A stretch of 64,000 nucleotides of DNA from Antrihabitans spumae. GTDB taxonomy: Bacteria > Actinomycetota > Actinomycetes > Mycobacteriales > Mycobacteriaceae. The translations under genes were made by a program, and so were the position numbers. The notes under the pieces were generated by a model that saw nothing but the letters and a program-made list of their open reading frames with translations, had not been told where the DNA came from and ran no database searches. Where the stretch lies: the NCBI RefSeq assembly GCF_043944905.1, contig NZ_JBIMSN010000158.1:1-64000 (forward strand), in the 5' to 3' direction. Positions 43,299-51,591 of this stretch are shown one piece after another; positions within the stretch are counted from its first letter, which is position 1, and every line of letters starts with the position of its first letter.

Positions 43299-43441
43299 TT
43301 GCCCTCCGTCAAGATCTGCGTTGAGAAAACGTGATCGCATCGATCCGCACGATGCACCGGTACGAGTCGCGCCCGGCATGTTCATCCCGCATAACGAGTT
43401 CTACGTTACTTGGCCGTCGTGGGGACGAGGAATGCCGATTG

Positions 43442-44029
43442 CTAGGCGCCGATGTCCACAATGATTCGAGTCGGATTCTCCAGCGACGTGACTCGAAACA
43501 CCGGTTGATCGGCATTCAATCCGATAAACGATTGAGTCACCTGCCGATCGACAGTCGAGTAGCGGACCTCGGCGATCGACTTGGCTTCGGGACTCGTCAG
43601 GGTGTCCGGACCCGAGTACGGCGGTGCGGTCGTACCGAAAGGGTTCGGTGCTTCGCGAATGAGGACCTCTAGAATCCATCGGCCCGCTACGGGGAACGGT
43701 TGGTTCGTGCCATTTTGAACCGGCTGGCTCACATATTGCACGGTCCAGCCAGGAATCGCGTCGCCGGTGAACTGGTACTCGACACGATCGGTGTCGCCGT
43801 TTCGGCGGACGGTGATCTTCGTCAACGAGATCCCGACCGCCTCGCCTTCGGGTACACCAGTCTTGCGGTCTTGGTTGTATGGACTGTCTGGAGCTTGTGT
43901 TGTCACCGGTGGGAGGGTGATAGTCGTCGAATCGGTACATCCGGCGAGTAGCGCCAGCCCGATGATCGCGGCGGCGCCGAGTGCGCTTCGTGCCACGGAA
44001 GCCTTTGCGCCGTACCGTCGTACTGACAT
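43442..44029 (-). CDS. AMIN-like domain lipoprotein
   Basis: A 195-residue exported lipoprotein. The signal peptide runs to the lipobox LALLAGC at about residues 26-32. A Thr/Pro-rich linker (TITLPPVTTQAPDSPYN) leads into a beta-rich AMIN-like domain ending FRVTSLENPTRIIVDIGA, a typical AMIN closing strand. AMIN-like modules bind envelope glycans. It may anchor or scaffold polymer or enzymes at the outer face of the membrane. It sits between the Wzz-like gene and a glycoside-hydrolase-like gene on the same strand. Confidence 0.8.
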   Translation of the reverse strand: MSVRRYGAKASVARSALGAAAIIGLALLAGCTDSTTITLPPVTTQAPDSPYNQDRKTGVPEGEAVGISLTKITVRRNGDTDRVEYQFTGDAIPGWTVQYVSQPVQNGTNQPFPVAGRWILEVLIREAPNPFGTTAPPYSGPDTLTSPEAKSIAEVRYSTVDRQVTQSFIGLNADQPVFRVTSLENPTRIIVDIGA

Positions 44030-44093
44030 TTTCACCACCGTAACTTGTGCTCGTACTTGCGGTCGTCCAACGGTCGGAGGGACGTCGAAGAGA

Positions 44094-45476
44094 CTATCGA
44101 AGCAGGACAATGCCGTCCTTCGGTGCGAGCGTAACCGCCGTTGTTTCTTCGCCGTTGTTCGTGTTCGGATCCTGCGTTCCACGCAATCGTCGATAGGTCC
44201 GCTCCAGTGTGATTGTTTGCGGCGCATCGCCCGCATTGACCAGCACGATCCCGTTGTCGAAATCCCGCCGGAAGACGCCTGTCGCGGGCGAACCGGTGCC
44301 GTCGACACTCGGCTTGCTCAACGCGGCCATGTCCGGATTGTCTTCGCGTGCTCGACCGAGATATCCGCGGCCGAGTCCACCCCCGTCCATCTCGTCGTAA
44401 TAGGCGATCTCGCCGTAGTTGCTGCCCATCGGAGCCCAGTAGCCGTCCTGTAGCAGCGTTGCGCCCAACTCGAAGCGGGCGCGTTGGTAATCCTGCGGCG
44501 AACCGGCTTCGACACGGCGGGTGTCGATGGTCATCATCATGCCGGGTAGCCGATGGTCGGTTCCGGTCGAGACGTCGACGTAATTGGTCAGGTCGGCCAG
44601 CGCCTCTCGATCAGCGAGCGGGTCCGTGAAACTTTCCCACACCCGTCCGTCGATCATCGCCGACCGAAGTACGCGGACACCGTTGATCACCAGTAGCGCG
44701 GTCGGCATCGCGGCGCGCATCCGTTGTTCACCGATGGTCAGGCCACGGTCCATCGGTGTATCGGGACCATAGATCTGCTCTGGTAGTTCGTCGGTCCCGT
44801 TTCGATCGATATCCCACGACTCGTGATCGGTGTTGTAGAGCCGATCGCCCCACACATCGAGAAAAATCCCGTCCCAGATCCCGGTCGACCAGATCTGATC
44901 GATCACCCAATCTGCGACGTACTCGACGTACAACTGACCGTTCACCCGCGGAGCTTCGTCGGTGAGGTTGGTCAGATAGCGGCCGTCCCAGACATCGGCC
45001 AGTTCGCCGTTCGCGGTTCTGGCAAGCCACTCGTCGGGAAAGCGGCTCACCTTGTCGTCGCCGAATTGCCAGATCTTGTAGTTGTTAGCCCAGTACTCTC
45101 GCGACCCAATTTCTCGAAGCGCATAAACCGGGTTCACATAGGCGAGCAATCGCACCTGGGGATTCGCTCGCCGCAGATCGTCGAAGAACGATTTCGGTGC
45201 GCGGTGTTGCCACTCGCTGTCGATCACGACGACGTCGTATCGCGCGAGTTCTTCGACGGTCGGCAACGCGTCGTGCTCGATGAAATAGGTCCCTGTGCGC
45301 GGATAGGGCAGCGGCGAGGTGTTGTCACGAATCGGTGGCGCTACCAATTGGACCGACTCGGTCCCGAGATCCGAGAAGTACGAAACGACGAGCACGACGG
45401 TTGCGCCGAGCGTGATCGCGTAGAGATGCCAACGGCGGAACCAGTTCGTCGGCTCGGGCCGGCCAGGGTCACTCAC
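44094..45476 (-). CDS. Putative membrane-anchored glycoside hydrolase (GHL15-like TIM barrel)
   Basis: The 460-residue protein has a single N-terminal membrane segment (HLYAITLGATVVLVVSYF) and an extracytoplasmic domain resembling hypothetical glycoside hydrolase groups. Barrel-like features are YDVVVIDSEWQ, VRLLAYVNPVY and GIWDGIFLDVWGDRLYNTD, whose Asp residues could be catalytic. The C-terminal 80 residues look like a beta-sandwich (NGIVLVNAGDAPQTITLERTY). It may trim or cleave the exopolysaccharide. GTG start lies 3 bp after the CapK-like stop, so the genes are co-transcribed. Confidence 0.7.
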   Translation of the reverse strand: MSDPGRPEPTNWFRRWHLYAITLGATVVLVVSYFSDLGTESVQLVAPPIRDNTSPLPYPRTGTYFIEHDALPTVEELARYDVVVIDSEWQHRAPKSFFDDLRRANPQVRLLAYVNPVYALREIGSREYWANNYKIWQFGDDKVSRFPDEWLARTANGELADVWDGRYLTNLTDEAPRVNGQLYVEYVADWVIDQIWSTGIWDGIFLDVWGDRLYNTDHESWDIDRNGTDELPEQIYGPDTPMDRGLTIGEQRMRAAMPTALLVINGVRVLRSAMIDGRVWESFTDPLADREALADLTNYVDVSTGTDHRLPGMMMTIDTRRVEAGSPQDYQRARFELGATLLQDGYWAPMGSNYGEIAYYDEMDGGGLGRGYLGRAREDNPDMAALSKPSVDGTGSPATGVFRRDFDNGIVLVNAGDAPQTITLERTYRRLRGTQDPNTNNGEETTAVTLAPKDGIVLLR

Positions 45477-45479
45477 GCT

Positions 45480-46826
45480 TCATTCTGGCACGGGTCCAGA
45501 TGTCGGCGTCGGGACTGCGTTCTCCACCACGGCCGATTTGAGCTTGCCGCTCGCGGGTCGTTGCAGACGGTCGAACTCCTTGAGCGTCAAAATCTGGTCC
45601 GCTCCGAACATCCGATCGACATTGCGCCGAGCATGCGCCATCGTCGCGTCAGCGTCGTAGCCGTCGCCGGGAACCACTCTCACCTCGAACCTTCCCGGCG
45701 CAAGCTGGGCAATCTGCGCTTCGCGGAGGCCGTCGAGGTCGTCGATGATCGTCGACGGTAACGGCAGGAGCCGGCCGTCGGCAGCGGTGAACGAATCTTC
45801 GACTCGGCCATCGATCGCGCCGAGAAGTTCGTAGGATCGACCGCATGCGCACGGTCCTGTCGCTGCGGGGCCGACTTCGTCGCCGGTGCGATAGCGGAAG
45901 AGCGGAAAGCCCCAGTTGTGCAACGCTGTTCCTACGATTTCCCACCTCGTGTCGGAACCATCGACAGGATGCAGCTCGACGATGCCGTAATCGGGAAAGA
46001 CGTGGAAGCTTCCCGCTTCGCAGCTTCCCGCCATCGTGACGCGTTCGGTCTGGCCGTAGTGGTCGACGATAGGTCCGGCAAAGACGTCGCGCATGAGTGC
46101 GATTTGACCGGGCGTCATCACCTCGGACGACGTGATGATCGCTGTGACGGGGACTTTCTCACCTTGTTCACGCAGCAGCGCAGCAAGAAGTGCGATGCTC
46201 GACGGCCAGCCTTCGATCGCGTCCGGCGCAAAGCGACGGATTTCGTCGAGAATGTCGCCGAGGTGCTCCGGCGTGAGGTGAAAACTCGACACCATCAGCT
46301 GCCGCGCGCCGGGCAGCAGCTGCGTCGGCTTACCGTCCTGATCAGCGGCGAAGTCGCTGCCGCGTAGTACGACACGCTTCGAATCCGCCGGCAGACCGAA
46401 CCAACCCCACTGGCGTTCGAGCACCGACAACTCGTAGACCGACGATCCCATGGTGCGATAGCTGGCGATCGGAGCGCCGGACGTTCCGCTCGACCGGGCG
46501 GCCCACATCAGCTTGCGCGGATAGACGAGAAAATCTTCGGCTCGTTCGGCCAGATCGGTCCGTGAGATGAGCGGTAGCAGTGCCAGATCTTCGAGAGTGC
46601 GAATGTCGCGCGGGTCGATACCGGAGGTCCGGAAGTACTCGCGGTAGAAGGGCGCCCGTGCGGCAGCGACACGCACGAGGGCGCGGAGGCGCTTCTCTTG
46701 AAACCCTTTGATCCGCGTCGCGTCGGCGTGATCGAGTGCATCGAGCGTGCGGCGCATCGGAAAACGCAAGGGATGTGCACGCCTGATGCGATGTTTGAGG
46801 CTCTTTGCTCCACCTGGCGGTGTCAT
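45480..46826 (-). CDS. Phenylacetate-CoA ligase-like/CapK family adenylate-forming enzyme
   Basis: This 448-residue protein belongs to the ANL superfamily subgroup that includes PaaK and capsule proteins called CapK. Motifs are the phosphate loop ARSSGTSGAPIASYRT, the region DHYGQTERVTMAGSC, the RYRTGDEVG block, and Cys residues in GPCACGRSYELLG. CapK-like proteins are common in polysaccharide loci, where the acyl or amino-acid group they activate is usually unknown. The start ATG at 46826 follows AGCAGG. It begins the leftward operon that runs through the hydrolase, lipoprotein, Wzz and Wzy genes. Confidence 0.85.
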   Translation of the reverse strand: MTPPGGAKSLKHRIRRAHPLRFPMRRTLDALDHADATRIKGFQEKRLRALVRVAAARAPFYREYFRTSGIDPRDIRTLEDLALLPLISRTDLAERAEDFLVYPRKLMWAARSSGTSGAPIASYRTMGSSVYELSVLERQWGWFGLPADSKRVVLRGSDFAADQDGKPTQLLPGARQLMVSSFHLTPEHLGDILDEIRRFAPDAIEGWPSSIALLAALLREQGEKVPVTAIITSSEVMTPGQIALMRDVFAGPIVDHYGQTERVTMAGSCEAGSFHVFPDYGIVELHPVDGSDTRWEIVGTALHNWGFPLFRYRTGDEVGPAATGPCACGRSYELLGAIDGRVEDSFTAADGRLLPLPSTIIDDLDGLREAQIAQLAPGRFEVRVVPGDGYDADATMAHARRNVDRMFGADQILTLKEFDRLQRPASGKLKSAVVENAVPTPTSGPVPE

Positions 46827-47057
46827 GTGACCTGCTTTCGTGCGCGTGGACGAGGTCTCGATATGCCATCGCTGCGGCGTCCGCGAGTATTTCACAGCGA
46901 ACTGGCTACTCGACTTCTGCTGTGACGACGAACGGCGTCGGCCACCAGAGTTGCCGAGCGTTAACGGCGCAATGTCCAATTATTCATCCATCCGCGTGTG
47001 ACCGCGTGCGTTCTTTGGCTAACGAGCGGTGTGTTTTCTGCGATCATTCTCGTTGTG
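46827..47057. promoter_or_regulatory. Divergent promoter region
   Basis: A 231-bp gap between the leftward CapK-like operon and the rightward dehydrogenase operon. No definite -10/-35 pair or operator was recognised. Confidence 0.35.
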
Positions 47058-48419
47058 ATGACAAGGGCGGGTGAACTGACCCCGCATTCGGGTGACGTAC
47101 TGGCGGTAAGCGTTTTCTGGCTCGGTTATGTCGGCTGTGTTTCGGCTGCATGCCTCGCATCCCGAGGGCACTCGGTGATCGGCGTGGATGTCAATCCGCA
47201 GAAGACTGAGTTCCTTCGGCAAGGCAAGGCGCCGGTGGTCGAAGAGCGCATCGGCGAGCTGACCGCCGAAGTTGTCGCATCGGGACACCTGACCGTGTCC
47301 GACGATGCGGCGAAGGCCGTGCATGCCACGGATATTTCGATTGTGTGCGTCGGTACGCCCTCTGCTCCCGGTGGTGGTCTTTCGACGGCGTATCTGGAGA
47401 GTGCGAGCGAGGAGATCGGCGCCGCTCTCGCGACCAAGGACGGCTGGCACGTCGTCTGCTTCCGAAGCACGATGGTTCCCGGAACGTGCGAGGGCATTCT
47501 GGTCCCTGCTTTGGAGAAGGCGTCGGGCAAGAAGGCCGGCATCGATTTCGGGGTGTGTGTGAATCCGGAATTCCTCCGGGAGGGCAGCAGCGTGTTCGAC
47601 TTCGAGAATCCGCCGAAGACCGTCGTCGGTGAGAGCGATGAGCGCAGCGGTGCACTCGTGATGGACCTGTACGAGGGGCTCGGTGGCCCGCGATTCCGCG
47701 TTCCTATCGCAGTTGCCGAGATGACGAAGTACGCGGACAACAGCTTTCACGCTCTCAAAGTCGCCTTCGGCAACGAGATCGGCGCAGTCTGTCAAAAACT
47801 TGGCCTCGACTCGCATGCCGTCATGGACATCTTTCTCGCCGACACCAAGCTGAACATCAGCCCCGCCTATCTCAAGCCCGGTTTCGCTTTCGGCGGTTCG
47901 TGTCTGCCGAAGGATGTCAGAGCGCTGACACATACTGCGCGACAGAACGACATCGACATTCCGGTACTGGCAAACCTGCTCGCTTCCAACGAAACTCAGT
48001 TGAAGCGGGCCGTCGACATGGTGACGAACCTCGGTAGGCGTAAAGTCGGTATCTTCGGTCTGTCCTTCAAGTCCGGCACCGATGATCTGCGGGAAAGCCC
48101 GATGGTCGAGCTCGCGGAGCGCTTGATCGGCAAAGGCTACGACGTGCTGATCTACGACGCGAACGTGGCGCTGTCTCGACTGATGGGAGCCAACCGCGAG
48201 TACATCGAAGACCGTGTACCGCACATCGGCCAGTTGCTGACCGGCGACATCGCTGCGGTCGTCGAACACGGCGAGGTGTTCATCGCGGGAACCAAAGAAG
48301 CGAACGTCGTCGAGTCGATCGACAACATCGGACCGGACAAGACGGTGATCGACGTGGTCAGGCTTCCGGATGCGGAGAAACGTCGCCTGCAGCCTGGCTA
48401 CCTGGGCATCGGCTGGTAG
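47058..48419 (+). CDS. Nucleotide-sugar 6-dehydrogenase (UDP-glucose/GDP-mannose dehydrogenase family)
   Basis: The 453-residue protein oxidises a nucleotide sugar to its uronic acid and resembles GDP-mannose dehydrogenase (AlgD). The catalytic Cys lies in GFAFGGSCLPKDVRAL, with VNPEFLREG, KYADNSFHALKVAFGNE and GLSFKSGTDDLRESP. The NAD motif is unusual: the first glycine of GxGxxG is Trp, reading VFWLGYVG. The start is uncertain. ATG at 47058 adds about 16 residues before the usual beginning (near LAVSVF), and no good ribosome site was seen; a non-standard CTG start is possible. Acidic sugars would add charge to the polymer. Confidence 0.85.
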   Translation: MTRAGELTPHSGDVLAVSVFWLGYVGCVSAACLASRGHSVIGVDVNPQKTEFLRQGKAPVVEERIGELTAEVVASGHLTVSDDAAKAVHATDISIVCVGTPSAPGGGLSTAYLESASEEIGAALATKDGWHVVCFRSTMVPGTCEGILVPALEKASGKKAGIDFGVCVNPEFLREGSSVFDFENPPKTVVGESDERSGALVMDLYEGLGGPRFRVPIAVAEMTKYADNSFHALKVAFGNEIGAVCQKLGLDSHAVMDIFLADTKLNISPAYLKPGFAFGGSCLPKDVRALTHTARQNDIDIPVLANLLASNETQLKRAVDMVTNLGRRKVGIFGLSFKSGTDDLRESPMVELAERLIGKGYDVLIYDANVALSRLMGANREYIEDRVPHIGQLLTGDIAAVVEHGEVFIAGTKEANVVESIDNIGPDKTVIDVVRLPDAEKRRLQPGYLGIGW

Positions 48420-48424
48420 TCGAG

Positions 48425-49441
48425 ATGAGCGCGCAGAAATCGAAGAAGTTCAGCTTTTTGACGACTGCGTACAAAACGGAGGCCTACCTGGGCGACACCA
48501 TCGAGTCCGTGTTGGCACAGACGAGCCCCGACTGGGAACTCGTCGTCGTCGACAACGGTATGGACGACGCGATCGCCGCCATTGTGCAGAGTTACGCGTC
48601 CGACGAACGAATTCGGTTGGTGCGTCAGGAGAACAAGGGCTACGCCGGTGGCGTCATGGCTGCTGCCGAGGCGGCGAGTGGTGACTTTTTCGTCGTGTTG
48701 GACAGCGACGATCAAGTGCTGCCTGGTTTCTGTCGCGCAGTGGCGGCACTCGTCGATTCCGACCCTGGGGTGGACGCGGTGGGCTGCGATGCCTTCCGAT
48801 TCGACGACGACGGCCTCGACCTACCGATCGGGTACTACCGCTCCACCAACATCAAGAAGAAGCCTGATCCCAAACACCGGCTCAACCTGACCGACCTCGT
48901 CGGCGGATATGTGCCGTACTACACGGCGGCGATTCGACAGAGCGTGTGGGAAGAGGTCGGCGGCTACGACCGTGGTGACCAGGAACTTCACGAGTCGGTA
49001 GTCATCTGGCTACGTATGGTCGATCGCTACGACATTCGGGTGCTGCCGCAGCGATTGGCACGCTTCCGGTTGCGCAGCGATTCGTTGACGCGCGACCCCA
49101 AGGCGGTCGAGGCCTTCGCCGAAGAACTGGAGCGTTCGTTCTCCTACGCGGCTCCATCTGACGAAGAAGCCAAAGCCGCACTGGAATCGACTTTGCGGAC
49201 ACTGCGCTACTGGGTGCTGCTACGACGGGCGCGGTTCGCGTTGCTGTCCGGCGACGATGTCGGCGCTCGCCTCGCCGCGCGCGAAGCATTCGCACAACGC
49301 AGAACAGTTCGTGCGGCGATGGTCCTTGCTGCGGTCAACATCGCGCCAGGCGCACTGCGCGTAGCGCACCCGGCAAAGCAGAAGATCACGACGAAGTTGT
49401 CGCATGCCGTCGGCAGGCTAGTTTCGGCAATCAAGCGGTGA
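48425..49441 (+). CDS. Glycosyltransferase family 2
   Basis: A GT-A fold inverting glycosyltransferase of 338 residues. The nucleotide-binding region is FSFLTTAYKTEAYLGDTIESVLAQ with VVVDNGMDD, and the metal-binding DxD-type motif is VVLDSDDQVLPGF. A second conserved acidic region, GGYDRGDQELHESVVIWLRMV, resembles the ED catalytic region. It should transfer one sugar of the repeat unit. It starts 5 bp after the dehydrogenase and its stop overlaps the second flippase gene. Confidence 0.9.
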   Translation: MSAQKSKKFSFLTTAYKTEAYLGDTIESVLAQTSPDWELVVVDNGMDDAIAAIVQSYASDERIRLVRQENKGYAGGVMAAAEAASGDFFVVLDSDDQVLPGFCRAVAALVDSDPGVDAVGCDAFRFDDDGLDLPIGYYRSTNIKKKPDPKHRLNLTDLVGGYVPYYTAAIRQSVWEEVGGYDRGDQELHESVVIWLRMVDRYDIRVLPQRLARFRLRSDSLTRDPKAVEAFAEELERSFSYAAPSDEEAKAALESTLRTLRYWVLLRRARFALLSGDDVGARLAAREAFAQRRTVRAAMVLAAVNIAPGALRVAHPAKQKITTKLSHAVGRLVSAIKR

Positions 49442-51006
49442 CACCTACCGAGGGACCCGAAACCGGCGAGAAAGCCGGTGGCGCGACGAGCGGCGGTTTG
49501 AGCGGTGGGCTGCGCCGTGGTGCGGCACTGTCCGCGATCGGACTCATCGCTGTTCAGTTGACAGCGTTGATCCAAACAGTCGTACTAGCGCACCTCCTCA
49601 CTCCGGTCGAAGTCGGAATCTTCACCGCGGGCACGGTTCTCACCACGTTCGTCGTGATCTTTTCGCACAGCACGCTGTCACACGCGCTGATTCAGCGCGA
49701 GGGCGATATCGACGATGCCGCCGAGACGGTCTTCTGGGTCACCTTGGCGACGGGTGTTCTGCTCGCACTTGCGATCCTCGCCTGTGCACCCGTCGCCGCG
49801 AACGTGTTCGACGAGCCGGAGGTCGGCCTCGTCACGGCGGTAACAGCCGGAACTGTGCTGTTGACCGCGTTGATGGCTGTACCGGACGCATTGATGCAGA
49901 GGGCCTTCCAATTCAAGCGCCGCATCATCGTCGATCCGATCAACGCGATTTCCTTTGCAGTCGTTTCGATCGTGCTCGCTGCCAACGATTTCGGCGTGTG
50001 GTCACTCGTCATCGGCTATTACGTGTCGCTGGTGCTATCGGTGATCGCTGCGTGGGGGCTGTCCGGTTGGCGACCGTTGCGTGGCCGTTTCAGGTTTCGG
50101 TTGTGGCGGCAGATGGCAAGTTTCGCGTTCCCGCTCTTGATCGACAGTGTGATCGATCGTGCTGTGGAATCGCTCGAGGTCGTGATCGTCGGACATCGGC
50201 TCGACGCTGCCGCCCTCGGTAACTATCGCTACGGTCGTCGGCTCGCGTTCACGCCGGTCATGGCCATCATTCAGATCTGTTCCTACGTGTTGTTTCCCGC
50301 GTTTTCGAGGATTGCGGGTGACGCAGAGCGGTTTCGCGCCGGCTTCATGCGCGCGCTGACGTGGATGTGGTTTGCCGTTGTTCCAGCTGTCGGTCTGCTA
50401 GCCGTGATAGGCGAGCCCGCGATCGTTCTGCTGCTCGGTGCGCAATGGCACGAGGCAGGCACGATGGTCGTCACGATGTCGGCTGCGGGCCTCGGGGTTG
50501 TGCTGATGTCGGTGACGGCCGAAGCGATGAAAGGTGCCGGTCAACCGCAGCGGCTGTACTGGATGACCGGCGTCGGCGCTGTCAGCGCGATTTCGCTGCT
50601 GTTGCTTCTACTGCCGTGGCGACTCAGCGGCGTCGGCGTGGCAATTTCGGTTTCTGCCGTGCTCACCGGCTTGACGGGTCTGGCCGCCGCACGCTCCGTC
50701 GTCGGATTGCACGTCGGCGAGCTCGTTCGTTGCCTCCTGCCGCCGCTGGTCGCAGCATGCGTTGCCGTCGCAATCGTCGGGCCGGTTCAATACTTCGTGC
50801 TCCGTGCGGGTGAGCACGGGTTGATCGGCGGACTCGGATTGGTGCTGGCGGAATGTGTCGTGTTCGCGCTGATCTTCTTGGTCCTGATTCGACTGCTCGC
50901 GCCTGCGTTGCTCGAACCGATTGTCGACGCCGTTCGTGCGCGTACGCGTCGAGCGGGAACCGCTGACAAGCCGACCGAGTCAGCAGAGTCGACGACAACG
51001 GAATGA
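49438..51006 (+). CDS. Wzx-type polysaccharide flippase
   Basis: A 522-residue MOP-superfamily exporter with about fourteen hydrophobic segments, probably flipping lipid-linked repeat units. It is paralogous to the flippase half of the 33598 fusion: compare AHLLTPVEVGIFTAGTVLT and QREGDIDDAAETVFWVT here with the matching motifs there. Unlike that protein it stops normally after a short charged tail (ADKPTESAESTTTE). GTG start overlaps the glycosyltransferase stop, and its own stop overlaps the DUF218 gene. Confidence 0.92.
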   Translation: MTPTEGPETGEKAGGATSGGLSGGLRRGAALSAIGLIAVQLTALIQTVVLAHLLTPVEVGIFTAGTVLTTFVVIFSHSTLSHALIQREGDIDDAAETVFWVTLATGVLLALAILACAPVAANVFDEPEVGLVTAVTAGTVLLTALMAVPDALMQRAFQFKRRIIVDPINAISFAVVSIVLAANDFGVWSLVIGYYVSLVLSVIAAWGLSGWRPLRGRFRFRLWRQMASFAFPLLIDSVIDRAVESLEVVIVGHRLDAAALGNYRYGRRLAFTPVMAIIQICSYVLFPAFSRIAGDAERFRAGFMRALTWMWFAVVPAVGLLAVIGEPAIVLLLGAQWHEAGTMVVTMSAAGLGVVLMSVTAEAMKGAGQPQRLYWMTGVGAVSAISLLLLLLPWRLSGVGVAISVSAVLTGLTGLAAARSVVGLHVGELVRCLLPPLVAACVAVAIVGPVQYFVLRAGEHGLIGGLGLVLAECVVFALIFLVLIRLLAPALLEPIVDAVRARTRRAGTADKPTESAESTTTE

Positions 51007-51575
51007 CCCCGTCTGCTCCACAGCGGTCGAAACGACGGTTGCTGCGTTGCGCTGTCGTGTTCATCGTTGTGGTGCTTGCGCTCGTCGGAGCGGGATTTCC
51101 GGTGTTCGTGCGGCCGCAGATCGATCCTCTGCAGCGAGCCGATGTCATTCTGGTTCTCGGTGGTTACGGCACCGATCGATACACCTACGGAATCGAATTG
51201 GCGCGGCGGGGTTACGCCCCGGTCGTGTTGTTCTCCAACCCGTACGGACCGGATACCGATATCGACGAGGTCCGCGAACCATGTGAATTTCCACCCGAGG
51301 GGATCGCCCTCGAATGTTTCGCGCCCGATCCTGCGACGACGAAAGGTGAAGCGCGCGAACTCCGCCAACTTTCGGAAGAGCGGGGCTGGACATCCGTCAT
51401 CGTTGTCACCTACCTGCCGCACATCTCGCGAGCGCGCTACATCATCGAACAGTGCTTCGACGGTGACGTGGTCATGACGCCGAGCCGCGAGGAGCTTTCG
51501 ATCGGCTACTGGGCCTGGGCCTACCTGTACCAAACGGCGGGTTATGTTCGTGCACTTGGCAATCGGAGCTGTTGA
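51003..51575 (+). CDS. DUF218 (YdcF/ElyC) family membrane protein
   Basis: A 190-residue DUF218 protein with one N-terminal membrane segment (CAVVFIVVVLALVGAGF). Family motifs are ADVILVLGGYGTDRYTYGIELARRGYAPVVLFSN, split around residues 45-78, then TTKGEARELRQL and VVTYLPHISRARYI. ElyC-type relatives affect envelope polysaccharide metabolism and undecaprenyl-phosphate use, so a role in this locus is plausible but unproved. ATGA overlap with the flippase gene makes it the last gene of the operon. Confidence 0.85.
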   Translation: MTPSAPQRSKRRLLRCAVVFIVVVLALVGAGFPVFVRPQIDPLQRADVILVLGGYGTDRYTYGIELARRGYAPVVLFSNPYGPDTDIDEVREPCEFPPEGIALECFAPDPATTKGEARELRQLSEERGWTSVIVVTYLPHISRARYIIEQCFDGDVVMTPSREELSIGYWAWAYLYQTAGYVRALGNRSC

Positions 51576-51591
51576 GTCGATCCTGCAGCTG

